Shown here in pieces: positions 9,222 to 18,744 of a stretch of 64,000 bases of DNA (its first letter is position 1; the number at the start of each line of letters is the position of its first letter). Source of the DNA: Gemmatimonadota bacterium. GTDB lineage: Bacteria > Gemmatimonadota > Gemmatimonadetes > Gemmatimonadales > GWC2-71-9. Below the pieces are notes generated by a model that saw only the letters and a list, made by a program, of their open reading frames with translations, searched no databases and had not been told where the DNA came from. The translations under genes were made by a program, and so were the position numbers. The stretch is from the NCBI GenBank assembly GCA_025357945.1, contig JANYLJ010000019.1, positions 1 to 64,000 on the forward strand, read 5' to 3'.

Positions 9222-10028
9222 ATGCTTCGCACTCGACTCATGGTCGCCGGGCTGTTCGTCGTTGCCGCGGCCTGCAACAGCAAAGACACGACGACCACCT
9301 CGGCAGGCGACCAGGCCGTGATCACCGCCGATGTCGCGGTCGCGGCCGCCGACGGCATGGCGGAGGATGTGGACGTGATGACCGGCATGGACGGCGGCAT
9401 CGGGAACTCGGCGTTCCTGGTCGGACCAGGTGATTTCCGCCCCGGACTCAGCGGCTGCACGTTCGCCGGCGGCATGTTCACCTGCCCGTCCACGACCCGC
9501 AACGGTCTCGTCGTCACTCGCACGATCACGTTGCTTGACGCGGGCGGCGTCGCCGAGTCGGCGTACGACGCTCTCCTGACCGCCTCCATTCATGTCGTAG
9601 CGAACATCTCCGGGGATGTAACGCACGGCCCGTGGAGCGCCACGGTCTTGCGCCATCGCGACTTCACCATCAGCGGCCTGGCCGGCACCGAGACCACCCG
9701 AACCGTCAACGGTAGCGGCACCGAAACGGTCACCCGCTCGCGGGTGACGCACAACGACGGCACGCGCACCTATGATATCACCGGTGCGAGCACGGTCACC
9801 AACGTCGTCCTCCCGGTACGCACCGCCGACGGCGGCAACGGTTGGCCGCTTTCCGGCACCATCACCCGGACGTTCACCGTCACGCTGACTTCTGGCCCGA
9901 ACGCTGGCAGGACTGAGACCCGGACCGTTGTCATCACGTTCAACGGCACCTCGAGCGTGACAGGCACGGTGAATGGCACGCCGTTCACAATCGACCTCGC
10001 GGGCCACACGGCGCTGCCGCGCGGCTGA
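9222..10028 (+). CDS. Hypothetical lipoprotein
   Basis: Signal peptide with lipobox VVAAAC; Thr-rich secreted body. Confidence 0.7.
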   Translation: MLRTRLMVAGLFVVAAACNSKDTTTTSAGDQAVITADVAVAAADGMAEDVDVMTGMDGGIGNSAFLVGPGDFRPGLSGCTFAGGMFTCPSTTRNGLVVTRTITLLDAGGVAESAYDALLTASIHVVANISGDVTHGPWSATVLRHRDFTISGLAGTETTRTVNGSGTETVTRSRVTHNDGTRTYDITGASTVTNVVLPVRTADGGNGWPLSGTITRTFTVTLTSGPNAGRTETRTVVITFNGTSSVTGTVNGTPFTIDLAGHTALPRG

Positions 10029-10044
10029 CGCCGTCGGTGGCGGG

Positions 10045-10070
10045 TGAGCCCAAGCGAAGCGAAGGATCGG
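10045..10070. repeat. CHPERSEG-type repeat fragment
   Basis: gagcccaagcgaagcgaaggatcgg. Confidence 0.45.
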
Positions 10071-10073
10071 CTT

Positions 10074-10137
10074 GCGACAGGCGAGAGGTAAGGGGGGCTC
10101 CGAAAGGGGCCCCCTTCTCTCTTCCCCCCTCTCTCCC
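10074..10137 (+). terminator. GC-rich hairpin with 7-nt-like low-complexity arms downstream of lipoprotein gene
   Basis: gcgacag gcgagag gtaaggg gggctcc gaaa ggggccccctt ctctctt. Confidence 0.5.
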
Positions 10138-10157
10138 ATCCGGCGATATTGGCCAGC

Positions 10158-12611
10158 ATGCCCGAAGAACGCACTCCCTACGACCCACATGACGTAGAAG
10201 CCAAATGGCGCGCCCGCTGGGCCGAACGCCGCACCAACGAGCCCGACCTCGATCACGCCGCCCGGCCATTCTACAACCTGATGATGTTCCCCTATCCCTC
10301 AGCCGAGGGATTGCACGTCGGCAACCTGTTCGCATTTACTGGCGCGGACGTGTTCGGGCGGTTCCAGCGGATGCAGGGGTGGCACGTTTTCCAGCCGATG
10401 GGCTTTGACGCGTTCGGCATCCACTCCGAGAACTTCGCGCTCAGGGTCGGCATCCATCCCGCGGACCTGATCCCACGCAACATTGCCAACTTCACCCGCC
10501 AGCTCACCGGGATGGGTGGCATGTTCGCCTGGGACCACGTGCTCGCGACCACCGACCCGGCGTACTACAAGTGGACGCAGTGGATCTTTCTGCAGCTGCT
10601 CAAGCGCGGTTTGGCATACAAAAAGCAGGGCGCGGTCAACTGGTGTCCCACCGACAAGACCGTGCTCTCCAACGAGCAGGTCATCGGCGGCGCCTGTGAG
10701 CGATGCGGCACCATGGTCGAGCAGCGAGTGCTCGAGCAGTGGTACTTCCGCATCGCCGATTACGCCAAACGGCTGCTCGACAATCTCGACGATCCGACCA
10801 AGATGGACTGGTCGCCAACAACGGTGATGGCGCAGAAGAACTGGATCGGCCGCTCGGACGGCGCCGAGATCCAATTCCGTGTCGCCGGCCACGAGGGCGT
10901 GACCGTTCCAGTCTACACCACGCGGCCCGACACCCTCTTCGGCGCCACGTTCCTGGTGCTCGCCCCCGAACATCCACTCGTGGGCCAGTTGACCACGCCG
11001 GCAGCGCGCGCATCGGTCGCAGGCTATCGCGCGCAAGCCGCCGCCAAGGATCTGGTGTCCCGCAAGGTGGGCGACAAGGAAAAGAGCGGTGTGTATCTCG
11101 GGGCCAGCGCGATCAATCCTGCGACTGGCCACGAGATCCCGATCTGGATCGCCGACTACGTCATGATGGAATACGGCACTGGTGCCATCATGGCAGTGCC
11201 GGGACACGACGAGCGCGATTTTGCGTTCGCGACCCGATTCAAGTTGGCCGTCGTACGTGTCGTCGCTCGCGACGGCGAGAGCGCCGACGACCCACTCGAC
11301 GCCGCGCTCGTGGACGTCGACGCGGGGCGCATGGTGAATTCGGGAGAATTCGACGGTATGGCGCCGCTCGATGCCAAGCGGGCGACCACCACCTGGATCG
11401 AGCGTGAAGGACACGGTAAGGGCTCGGTGCGGTACCGCCTCTACGACTGGTGCATCTCGCGCCAGCGGTACTGGGGCCCGCCGATCCCGATCATCTACTG
11501 CGACGCGTGCGGCGCGGTACCGGTGCCGGAGGATCAGCTCCCGGTGCTGCTGCCGTCGCTTGAGGACTTCCGCCCCGATGATTCCGGCGTCTCCCCGCTC
11601 GCCCGTCACACCGACTGGTATCATGTGCCGTGTCCGAGTTGCGGCAAGCCGGCGCGGCGCGAGACCGACGTGTCCGACACCTTCCTCGACTCGGCGTGGT
11701 ATTTCCTGCGCTATCCGAGCACCGAGTTCGCCGACCGCGCCTTCGATGCCGATCTCACCCGTCGCTGGTTGCCGGTGGCGAACTACATTGGCGGCAACGA
11801 GCACGCCGTGCTGCACCTGCTCTATTCCCGCTTCATCACCATGGTGCTGCACGACGCCGGCATGCTTTCCTTCGAAGAACCGTTCCGACGCTTTCGTGCC
11901 CACGGCCTGATCATCAAGGACGGCGCCAAGATGTCCAAGTCGAAGGGGAACGTGGTCAATCCCGACGACTACATCGCGCGCTGGGGTGCGGACACGCTGC
12001 GTACCTACCTGATGTTCCTGGGGCCCTACCAGGAAGGCGGCGACTTCCGTGACGCCGGGATCAGCGGCCCGCGTCGCTTCCTCGACCGGGTGTGGGACCT
12101 CGCCTCGGACGCGGCCAACCCGGATTGCCGCGGAGGCGAAATTCGCCGCGACGTGCTGATCAAGTGGCACCAGACCAAGAAGCGCGTCACCGCCGATCTG
12201 GCCGGGTTGCACTACAACACGGCCATTGCCGCACTCATGGAACTGGTCAACGCCCTCCGCGACCAGCATTGCAGCGAACATGCCGTCGTGAGCGAACTGG
12301 TACAGATGACGGCACCCTTCGCACCGCATTTTGCCGAGGAATGCTGGGAACGGCTCGGCCATACCACATCGGTGTTCGACTCCGCCTGGCCCAGCTTCGA
12401 CGACACGCTGACACTGAGCGACGACATCACAGTGGTCGTGCAGGTCAACGGCAAGGTGCGCAGCACGCTGACCGTGGTACGGGACGTCGCCGAAGCGAGC
12501 GTCCGCGCGTTGGCGGAACGCGACGAGAACGTCCAGCGACATCTGGCGGGAAAGACGATCAGAAAAGTCGTGTATGTGCCCGGGCGTTTGGTAAATTTCG
12601 TGGTGGGGTGA
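10158..12611 (+). CDS. leuS: Leucyl-tRNA synthetase
   Basis: PYPSAEGLHVGNL (HIGH), TTRPDTLFGATFLVLAPEHP editing domain, KMSKSKGN; possible TTG start at 10149. Confidence 0.96.
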   Translation: MPEERTPYDPHDVEAKWRARWAERRTNEPDLDHAARPFYNLMMFPYPSAEGLHVGNLFAFTGADVFGRFQRMQGWHVFQPMGFDAFGIHSENFALRVGIHPADLIPRNIANFTRQLTGMGGMFAWDHVLATTDPAYYKWTQWIFLQLLKRGLAYKKQGAVNWCPTDKTVLSNEQVIGGACERCGTMVEQRVLEQWYFRIADYAKRLLDNLDDPTKMDWSPTTVMAQKNWIGRSDGAEIQFRVAGHEGVTVPVYTTRPDTLFGATFLVLAPEHPLVGQLTTPAARASVAGYRAQAAAKDLVSRKVGDKEKSGVYLGASAINPATGHEIPIWIADYVMMEYGTGAIMAVPGHDERDFAFATRFKLAVVRVVARDGESADDPLDAALVDVDAGRMVNSGEFDGMAPLDAKRATTTWIEREGHGKGSVRYRLYDWCISRQRYWGPPIPIIYCDACGAVPVPEDQLPVLLPSLEDFRPDDSGVSPLARHTDWYHVPCPSCGKPARRETDVSDTFLDSAWYFLRYPSTEFADRAFDADLTRRWLPVANYIGGNEHAVLHLLYSRFITMVLHDAGMLSFEEPFRRFRAHGLIIKDGAKMSKSKGNVVNPDDYIARWGADTLRTYLMFLGPYQEGGDFRDAGISGPRRFLDRVWDLASDAANPDCRGGEIRRDVLIKWHQTKKRVTADLAGLHYNTAIAALMELVNALRDQHCSEHAVVSELVQMTAPFAPHFAEECWERLGHTTSVFDSAWPSFDDTLTLSDDITVVVQVNGKVRSTLTVVRDVAEASVRALAERDENVQRHLAGKTIRKVVYVPGRLVNFVVG

Positions 12612-12955
12612 TGACCGACGCTCCGCTGACCTTCGACCAATTTCTTGCCGTCGACATCCGGGTCGGCCGCGTCATTGCCGCACGCTTCAACCCCACCGCG
12701 ATCAAGCCGGCATTGCACCTCGAAGTGGATTTCGGCCCGGAGATCGGCGTCAAGCACTCGAGTGTGCAGCTCACGGTGCACTACACCGCGGAGTCACTCG
12801 TCGGACGTCTTGTCGTTGCGGTGGTCAACTTTCCGCCCAAGCGGATTGCCGGCGTGACGAGCCAGGTGCTGGTCCTCGCTGTGCCCGATCCGGCTGGAGC
12901 TGTCGTGCTGCTCCAGCCGGATCAGGATGTCCCGGTCGGTGGACGGATGTTCTAG
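12611..12955 (+). CDS. csaA: CsaA-type tRNA-binding domain protein
   Basis: FDQFLAVDIRVGRVIAA...NFPPKRIAGVTSQVLVLAVPD; ATGA overlap with leuS. Confidence 0.9.
   Translation: MTDAPLTFDQFLAVDIRVGRVIAARFNPTAIKPALHLEVDFGPEIGVKHSSVQLTVHYTAESLVGRLVVAVVNFPPKRIAGVTSQVLVLAVPDPAGAVVLLQPDQDVPVGGRMF
12887..12923. other. 14-bp perfect inverted repeat inside csaA coding sequence
   Basis: gatccggctggagc (9-nt loop) gctccagccggatc. Confidence 0.9.
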
Positions 12956-12957
12956 CG

Positions 12958-13548
12958 CTATTCCTGCATCGGCTTCCCTTCAAGCCGTGCCTTCAACCGC
13001 CGCAAGTCTTGCTCGGACATCAGGCGAAACACCGACACCAGCATCTTCGAACCGAAGTCGAGCACCGCGCCGCCTAACTTCCCGCCGGAATCGCCGCGCT
13101 CGTTCCGCATCGAATCGATAACCGGCGATCCGATCGTGCTCACCACGAGCGTTGAATCGCCCGCCCCGACCAGCGAGTCACGGCGGGTCGCGAAGATCTG
13201 GCGACTCGAATCGTTTCGCATCTGCAGCACGAGCAACCGCCCCGGCGTCACATCGCTGACCGTCCAGGTGTAATTCTGCTGCTTCGAACCGCGCGACATC
13301 ATCTCGATGTGGAGGGTGTCACCCACCGCCACGATCCCGTGGCGCGACGCGGTGACCTTGCTTCCAACGGCCATCCAGATCGACATCGAATCGGAATTGG
13401 CGAGCGATGCCCAGACGCGATCAGGTGAGGCGGCAACGGCCACCGTTACCGAGTCACCGCCTTCCATCAACTTGCGATAGCCGATGTAGCAGGTGGCGGC
13501 CAACGCCACGACCAGAAGCAGCAGGGCTCCGACGATCCACTTCCACAT
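12958..13548 (-). CDS. SRPBCC/START-like family membrane-anchored protein
   Basis: One N-terminal TM; VAASPDRVWASLANSDSMSIWM typical polyketide cyclase/SRPBCC start. Confidence 0.7.
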   Translation of the reverse strand: MWKWIVGALLLLVVALAATCYIGYRKLMEGGDSVTVAVAASPDRVWASLANSDSMSIWMAVGSKVTASRHGIVAVGDTLHIEMMSRGSKQQNYTWTVSDVTPGRLLVLQMRNDSSRQIFATRRDSLVGAGDSTLVVSTIGSPVIDSMRNERGDSGGKLGGAVLDFGSKMLVSVFRLMSEQDLRRLKARLEGKPMQE

Positions 13549-13655
13549 GCAGGGTTTCTCCGTGAGAAGGGGCAGCCGGCTACCCGCGGAACCTAACAGA
13601 CAGGTCTGGAGCCGGCCGCGACCCATTCGGCCCCTTCGGCATCTATACTGTTGCC

Positions 13656-14210
13656 ATGACCAGAGCCCTGACAATGCACGCCATGTCCCTCCCCGATGCC
13701 GATGCCGTGATTGCCAGGGCAAGGCTCGGCGATCCGGTCGCTCTGGAAGCCATCTACCGGGCCTACGCGACGCCGGTCTACAATCTCTCCCGGCGGATCT
13801 GCCGGACCACCGAAGATGCCGAAGACATCCTCCAGGAGACCTTCTTCGAGGTGTGTCGTAGCATTCGCAACTACCGTGGCGACGGCTCGATCTGGGGCTG
13901 GATCCGCAGCGTGGCCTCAAGCAAGGCGCTGATGCGGCTCCGCCGGAACAAGTACCGCGACACCGACGAGCTCAACGACGATCTTGCCCCCGCCCGCTCG
14001 GCCTCGTATGCCCTGCGGATGGACCTCGAGTCGGCGATGGCGCGCCTCTCCGATACCGCCCGGGCCGTGGTGTGGCTCCACGACGTCGAGGGCTACACCC
14101 ACGACGAGATCGCCGGCCAGATGGGGAAGACCGTTTCGTTCTCCAAGTCGCAGCTGGCGCGGGCCCATTCGCGGCTCCGCACCTGGCTCGGCGAGGAGGC
14201 GCCGGCATGA
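13656..14210 (+). CDS. ECF-type RNA polymerase sigma factor
   Basis: Sigma70 region 2 (YNLSRRICRTTEDAEDILQETFFEV) and region 4 (LHDVEGYTHDEIAGQMGKTVSFSKSQLARAHSRLR). Confidence 0.92.
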   Translation: MTRALTMHAMSLPDADAVIARARLGDPVALEAIYRAYATPVYNLSRRICRTTEDAEDILQETFFEVCRSIRNYRGDGSIWGWIRSVASSKALMRLRRNKYRDTDELNDDLAPARSASYALRMDLESAMARLSDTARAVVWLHDVEGYTHDEIAGQMGKTVSFSKSQLARAHSRLRTWLGEEAPA

Positions 14211-14812
14211 CCGCCCATCTCACGATGGAGCAGCTGCTGGCCCTCCGTGATGACGACCGGAGCGAACCGGGGCTGGCCGCCGGACGTGATCACTTTACAA
14301 CTTGTCGCCGCTGCCAGTCGGAGCTGGAACGACTGCACCAGCGCACGGCGCGGTTGCGGGCGCTTCCCCCGTTGGCACCGGCAACGGACGAGTTTCCGGC
14401 CGTCCACCAGCGGATCACCGTGGCACGCCAGCGCCGCGACCGTGCCGCCGCGTCGATCGGGTTGGCGGCGGCAGCAACGCTCGTGCTCACGCTGATCGGC
14501 CGCGACCTCGTGCATCCGCGTCGGCTCGACGCCGAACAGATGCTGCAGAACGAAGTGAGTCAGTCGCAGCGGCTCGAACAGGAGCTGCGCCGGTGGAATC
14601 CGGCCGAGCGCGTGATCGATGGATACACCGCCATCGTGGTGATTCAGCTCGAGAACAAGATCGCGGAACTCGATGGCCAGCTCGCGGCAGCCGCCAACAG
14701 CAAGCATGCCGCCCCGATCGAGAATGAGATCAAGCTGTGGCAGCAGCGCGTCGGCCTGATGAACGCACTGGTCGAGGTGCACCTGACCAAAGCAAACAAC
14801 GTGGGTCTCTGA
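14207..14812 (+). CDS. Putative anti-sigma factor (zf-HC2-like, one TM)
   Basis: HFTTCRRCQSELERL motif, TM, ATGA overlap with sigma gene. Confidence 0.75.
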   Translation: MTAHLTMEQLLALRDDDRSEPGLAAGRDHFTTCRRCQSELERLHQRTARLRALPPLAPATDEFPAVHQRITVARQRRDRAAASIGLAAAATLVLTLIGRDLVHPRRLDAEQMLQNEVSQSQRLEQELRRWNPAERVIDGYTAIVVIQLENKIAELDGQLAAAANSKHAAPIENEIKLWQQRVGLMNALVEVHLTKANNVGL

Positions 14813-14840
14813 ACAGACTCACCCGGAAGGAGTACGAGTC

Positions 14841-16004
14841 ATGCGTCATCTCTTTGCTCTGGGTCTTACCCTCTGCGTCGCCGGTTCGGCCGCGGCACAG
14901 ACCGAAGTCATCATCCGTCGGCCCGGCCAGCAGGACCAGGTCATCCGCCTCGACAGCGCCCGCACGAGAGAAGCGCTCGCGAAGGTGCAAGCCGAACTGC
15001 AGAAAGCGACCACCGCGATGTCGGGTCGGCTTGAGCTACTGCAGCACGACCCGAGCCACCAGGCGGCGTTCGAAGCGCCGATGCGCGTGAGCATGCTGGC
15101 GCTCAAGGACGCCGAGATCGCGGCCACCTCCTGGGCTCGTCGGCAGCCGCATCTCGGCATCCTGGTGGCGACGACGCCGCGGGAAACCGACAAGTACGGC
15201 GCCTACATCAGCGCCGTCACGCCAGGCAGCCCGGCCGACAAGGCCGGCATCATCTCCGGCGACATCATCGTGAAAATCGCCGGCAAGTCGTTGACTGAAA
15301 AGAACGCCAAGGACGATTCGGGTCCGGGAGTCCGGTTGATCAGCATCGTCGCGACGCTCACGGTGGGCAAGCCGGTTGACGTGGAACTCCGTCGCGGCAC
15401 GCAGAACAAAACCGTCAAGATCACGCCAACCGAGGACGAGGCGGGCGCGATCGCCCGGATGGCACCGAGTGTCACCGACCTCTCCCGACTGTCGCTCGAT
15501 CTCGCGCTGCGCGCGCCTGAGTTGCCGAGCCGCATGGCGTTTCTGGCGTCGCCATCGTTCAGTGTCTTCGGCAACGGTAACGGCGCCTTCAGTTACTCGT
15601 TCGGTAGCAACGGCCTGTTCGCCAATGTGGAGCTCGCGCCGCTCAACGAGAAGCTCGGCAGCTACTTCGGGACGAGCGAAGGCGTATTGGTCGTAAACAC
15701 CGGCGTGGATCGGCCAGCGCTCGTACGCGGGTTTCGGATCGACACCGCGCGCGCCGCGGCGCGGAGCGCACGGGTCCGGAGGATCGAGGCCGACTCGATC
15801 GATGCACCGGCTAACGGCCCGGTTCGCGCCGTCAACACCATCGGCCTCGAGCCCGGCGACGTGATCCTCTCAGTGGATGGCCGCAAGGTGACCAATCCAT
15901 CGCAGTTGATGCGAATCGTGGGCAGCTACGACCACAACGACCAGTTCAAGCTGCAGATCATGCGGCAGAAGCGCGCCGAGACGTTGACAGTCAAGATGCC
16001 CTGA
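14841..16004 (+). CDS. Secreted PDZ-domain protein (two PDZ-like regions)
   Basis: Signal peptide; GAYISAVTPGSPADKAGIISGDIIVKIAGKSL and GLEPGDVILSVDGRKV. Confidence 0.8.
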   Translation: MRHLFALGLTLCVAGSAAAQTEVIIRRPGQQDQVIRLDSARTREALAKVQAELQKATTAMSGRLELLQHDPSHQAAFEAPMRVSMLALKDAEIAATSWARRQPHLGILVATTPRETDKYGAYISAVTPGSPADKAGIISGDIIVKIAGKSLTEKNAKDDSGPGVRLISIVATLTVGKPVDVELRRGTQNKTVKITPTEDEAGAIARMAPSVTDLSRLSLDLALRAPELPSRMAFLASPSFSVFGNGNGAFSYSFGSNGLFANVELAPLNEKLGSYFGTSEGVLVVNTGVDRPALVRGFRIDTARAAARSARVRRIEADSIDAPANGPVRAVNTIGLEPGDVILSVDGRKVTNPSQLMRIVGSYDHNDQFKLQIMRQKRAETLTVKMP

Positions 16005-16027
16005 GTTTCGCCTCTCCTGGGCAAACG

Positions 16028-16063
16028 CGAACGGGGCACCGACCGATGTCGGTGCCCCGTTCG
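16028..16063. terminator. Perfect 16-bp stem/4-nt loop hairpin downstream of PDZ gene
   Basis: cgaacggggcaccgac-cgat-gtcggtgccccgttcg; weak T tract. Confidence 0.75.
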
Positions 16064-16077
16064 GTTAACTTGCCGAC

Positions 16078-16470
16078 ATGACTCGCCGAAACCTGCTCTT
16101 CGCCCGGGCGCTGGTGCTCCGCTGTCCGCATTGCGGCGGGCGTCACGTCCTGCGCCATTGGCTGGCGATGAAGGATGCGTGCCCGACGTGCGGCCTGTCG
16201 CTCGCTACTGGCAATCGCGCCGGCGCCTACATCCTCAACCTCTTCACGTCGGAAATGTTGCTGATGGTAGTGCTGGCGACCGTCGTCGTACGCAGCTGGC
16301 CCAGTCCGCCATACGACTTGCTGCAATGGCTCGCACCGCTGCTGATGCTCATCGCACCGCTGCTTTTTTATCCGTTTTCCAAGCTGGTCTTCGTCGCGAT
16401 CGATCTCGCAATGCACCCTGACGCGGCGCCGGATGCGTTGGTGCATGGGGAGGTCAAGAAGCCGCTCTAA
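16078..16470 (+). CDS. DUF983 family membrane protein
   Basis: CPHCGG...CPTCGL zinc-ribbon plus two TMs. Confidence 0.85.
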   Translation: MTRRNLLFARALVLRCPHCGGRHVLRHWLAMKDACPTCGLSLATGNRAGAYILNLFTSEMLLMVVLATVVVRSWPSPPYDLLQWLAPLLMLIAPLLFYPFSKLVFVAIDLAMHPDAAPDALVHGEVKKPL

Positions 16471-16475
16471 GCGTT

Positions 16476-16611
16476 GTCATCCTGAGCGGAGCGCACCGCA
16501 GGTGTGCGCAGTCGAAGGACCTCGGTGCCATGCACGAAGCGACTCCTCTGCGCTCGGGGCCGAGGTCCTTCGACTGCGCAACGGCCATGCCGTTGCTTCG
16601 CTCAGGATGAC
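16476..16611. repeat. CHPERSEG-type nested palindromic element
   Basis: gtcatcctgagc...gctcaggatgac ends; 21-bp perfect arms tgcgcagtcgaaggacctcgg 16505-16525 / 16560-16580; internal aacgg-ccatg-ccgtt mini-hairpin. Confidence 0.85.
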
Positions 16612-17180
16612 AGTTCCCTGGATCCCCATCTCCTCCAGACGACCGCAACCAGAAACCACCCCGCCACCGCCGCGACCGTCACGTCACTCAGGAAGTGCGC
16701 CTGCGCCTGCACCCGCGTCACCGCGCACCCCACCGCCATCGCGAGCCACACCGGCCATGCCCGCGGGTACATCCGGCACAACAACCACGCCGCGCTGAAC
16801 GCCACCATCGCGTGGCTGCTCGGCAACCCGAACTCGGCGCCGTGGAAGGGCCGGTCGCTGAACGCGCGAAATACGTACTGTCCGCCGTGCAGTGCCGGCC
16901 GTTCGCGACGGATCAGCACCTGGAGGAGCGCCGCGAGGGCGCCACCCGCCGTGGGGACCAGCGCGAGTAGCAAGGCGGTGCGGCGATCACGTGTCTGTGC
17001 CCACATCGCCATCGCGGCCAGCAGCCAGAGCGGCAGGAACCCGAACGTCCGCCACATCCGGCCAACGTCGTGTTCGTATATATCTGGCTGGACGAGGTGG
17101 CTGAACGCCCAGCCATCCGCGAGGTGTGCTGCGACGATGGCCAGTGTGGCGTACAGGGCGATTCTGACCGGTGGGCGCAT
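16602..17180 (-). CDS. PAP2-family phosphatase
   Basis: IRRERP, PSSHAMVAFSAAW, VQAQAHFLSDV motifs; alternative start 17210. Confidence 0.88.
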   Translation of the reverse strand: MRPPVRIALYATLAIVAAHLADGWAFSHLVQPDIYEHDVGRMWRTFGFLPLWLLAAMAMWAQTRDRRTALLLALVPTAGGALAALLQVLIRRERPALHGGQYVFRAFSDRPFHGAEFGLPSSHAMVAFSAAWLLCRMYPRAWPVWLAMAVGCAVTRVQAQAHFLSDVTVAAVAGWFLVAVVWRRWGSRELSS

Positions 17181-17201
17181 CGGTCCAATATATTCGTAAC
17201 C

Positions 17202-18167
17202 ATGCATCATATCTGTCGGTTGTCACTCGTTGCTGGCTTGCTGACGCCCTTCCGCGCGTCGGCGCAGGATATCCCGCCGTACGTTCCGGCCAATCCGCTG
17301 CTGGCATCGCGGAGCGCGCTGTACGCGCAACCGTTTATTTCCGCCGGCGTGGGCACGCAGCTGCGATTTGTTGCGGATTACTATAACGCCGTGGAAGTGG
17401 CGCAGAGTCCTGGCCCGTTCCCGCGCCAGACCATCTTCGATGCCGAAGTGCTGCAAGCCGATCTCTGGGTCACGCGAGACGTGTCGCGGCGAGTGTTCCT
17501 CGTCGCCGACCTCCCGATTCGCGGCGGGTACGACGGATTTCTCGATGGCTTCCTGAATTGGTATCACAAAGCGCTCGGGCTGTCGGTCCCGGCCCGCGAT
17601 CAACTGCCGGAGAACGTCTTTCAGTGGAGTTTCGTGCTGCCGGACTCGAACGTCGATCGCGTCAAGCCGGGGACCTTCATCGGCGATCTGCGAACCGGTG
17701 TGGGAATCCGCTTCGGTCGCGCTCAACTGGTCGCGAGCGTTACCCTGCCCACGGCGACCCTTGGCACGGACGGTTGGACCCGCCACGTCGTGGGCACGTC
17801 GATCGCCCTGACCGACGAGTTGCTGCGGAACTCACGCGTCGTGATCGACGCCAGTGCCAGCGCGGGTTTCACGCCGACACACGGGGCGCTGAGTCGATAT
17901 CAGCGGAGCACGTTCGCCAGCGCGCTGGTGAGCGGCAAGTGGCGTTTCGCCGGTCAACAGGCGGTGTTCAGCTCGGTGTGGATACAGTCAAGCAACTGGA
18001 AGAACACCAGGTTCACCGCCGTCGACGATCCCGAAGTCATCCTGGACTTCGGGTTCCTGCTGCACCTCAAGCGCCACTGGCCCGAACTGCAGCTTGGCAT
18101 GACCCAGGACCTGCTACCCAGGGGCCCCGCAATGGATGTCGGCTTTACCGCTGGACTGCGCTGGTAA
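17202..18167 (+). CDS. DUF3187 family outer-membrane protein
   Basis: Signal peptide; IPPYVPANPLLASR start and barrel-like repeats. Confidence 0.75.
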   Translation: MHHICRLSLVAGLLTPFRASAQDIPPYVPANPLLASRSALYAQPFISAGVGTQLRFVADYYNAVEVAQSPGPFPRQTIFDAEVLQADLWVTRDVSRRVFLVADLPIRGGYDGFLDGFLNWYHKALGLSVPARDQLPENVFQWSFVLPDSNVDRVKPGTFIGDLRTGVGIRFGRAQLVASVTLPTATLGTDGWTRHVVGTSIALTDELLRNSRVVIDASASAGFTPTHGALSRYQRSTFASALVSGKWRFAGQQAVFSSVWIQSSNWKNTRFTAVDDPEVILDFGFLLHLKRHWPELQLGMTQDLLPRGPAMDVGFTAGLRW

Positions 18168-18695
18168 TCAGGTACCCTGGTCGCTCGCACCGAGCGGTGT
18201 TTGCGAAATGAGGATGCGCAGCCGCGGGTGGCGCCGCCAGAGCCAGCCCGTCATCGCGGCGCCAGCCAGCGCGTTGGCCACAAGCACGCTCACGAACGGC
18301 AGCATCCCACGCACGATCTCGGAGCCGATCGACACCACCCCGTAGAAGAAGACCACGAACGCAACCAGCAGCTGAACCACCGCGTAGCGGGCCAGGCTGC
18401 TCGCCTCGGACGCCCGGGTCAGCACGGCGAGCAGGAAGCCGAAGGCGACGAACGCGATGACGTGGAAGATCGTGTACGCGAGCACCGCGACCGTGTCCGG
18501 TGCCGTCAGCGTAACCGGCCGGTGCAGGATGAACGCCTGTCCCAGCACGCTCGGCGTCATCAACGGGTGCCCGCGTGTCGCGTCGACGGCGAGGTAGAAC
18601 AGCGCGACGATGCCGGCCCCGAGCAGGCCGGTGATGATCCCGTCGCGAGGGATCGACTCCTCGCCCGTGGGACGAGACCCGAATGACTCGATCAT
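18168..18695 (-). CDS. Hypothetical polytopic membrane protein
   Basis: Four predicted TMs by inspection; ORF fully open. Confidence 0.65.
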   Translation of the reverse strand: MIESFGSRPTGEESIPRDGIITGLLGAGIVALFYLAVDATRGHPLMTPSVLGQAFILHRPVTLTAPDTVAVLAYTIFHVIAFVAFGFLLAVLTRASEASSLARYAVVQLLVAFVVFFYGVVSIGSEIVRGMLPFVSVLVANALAGAAMTGWLWRRHPRLRILISQTPLGASDQGT

Positions 18696-18744
18696 CGCTA
18701 ACTCCTCGACAAAGGCGCTGGGAGGGGGACGAACGAACCGGGAG

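Noticed and set aside
16504-17199. 231-aa plus-strand ORF containing the repeat element
   Set aside because: Starts within the CHPERSEG-type repeat and is antisense to the PAP2 gene
17170-17215. Overlapping divergent starts of PAP2 (17210) and DUF3187 (17202) as a regulatory overlap
   Set aside because: PAP2 can start at an internal ATG (17180), which removes the overlap
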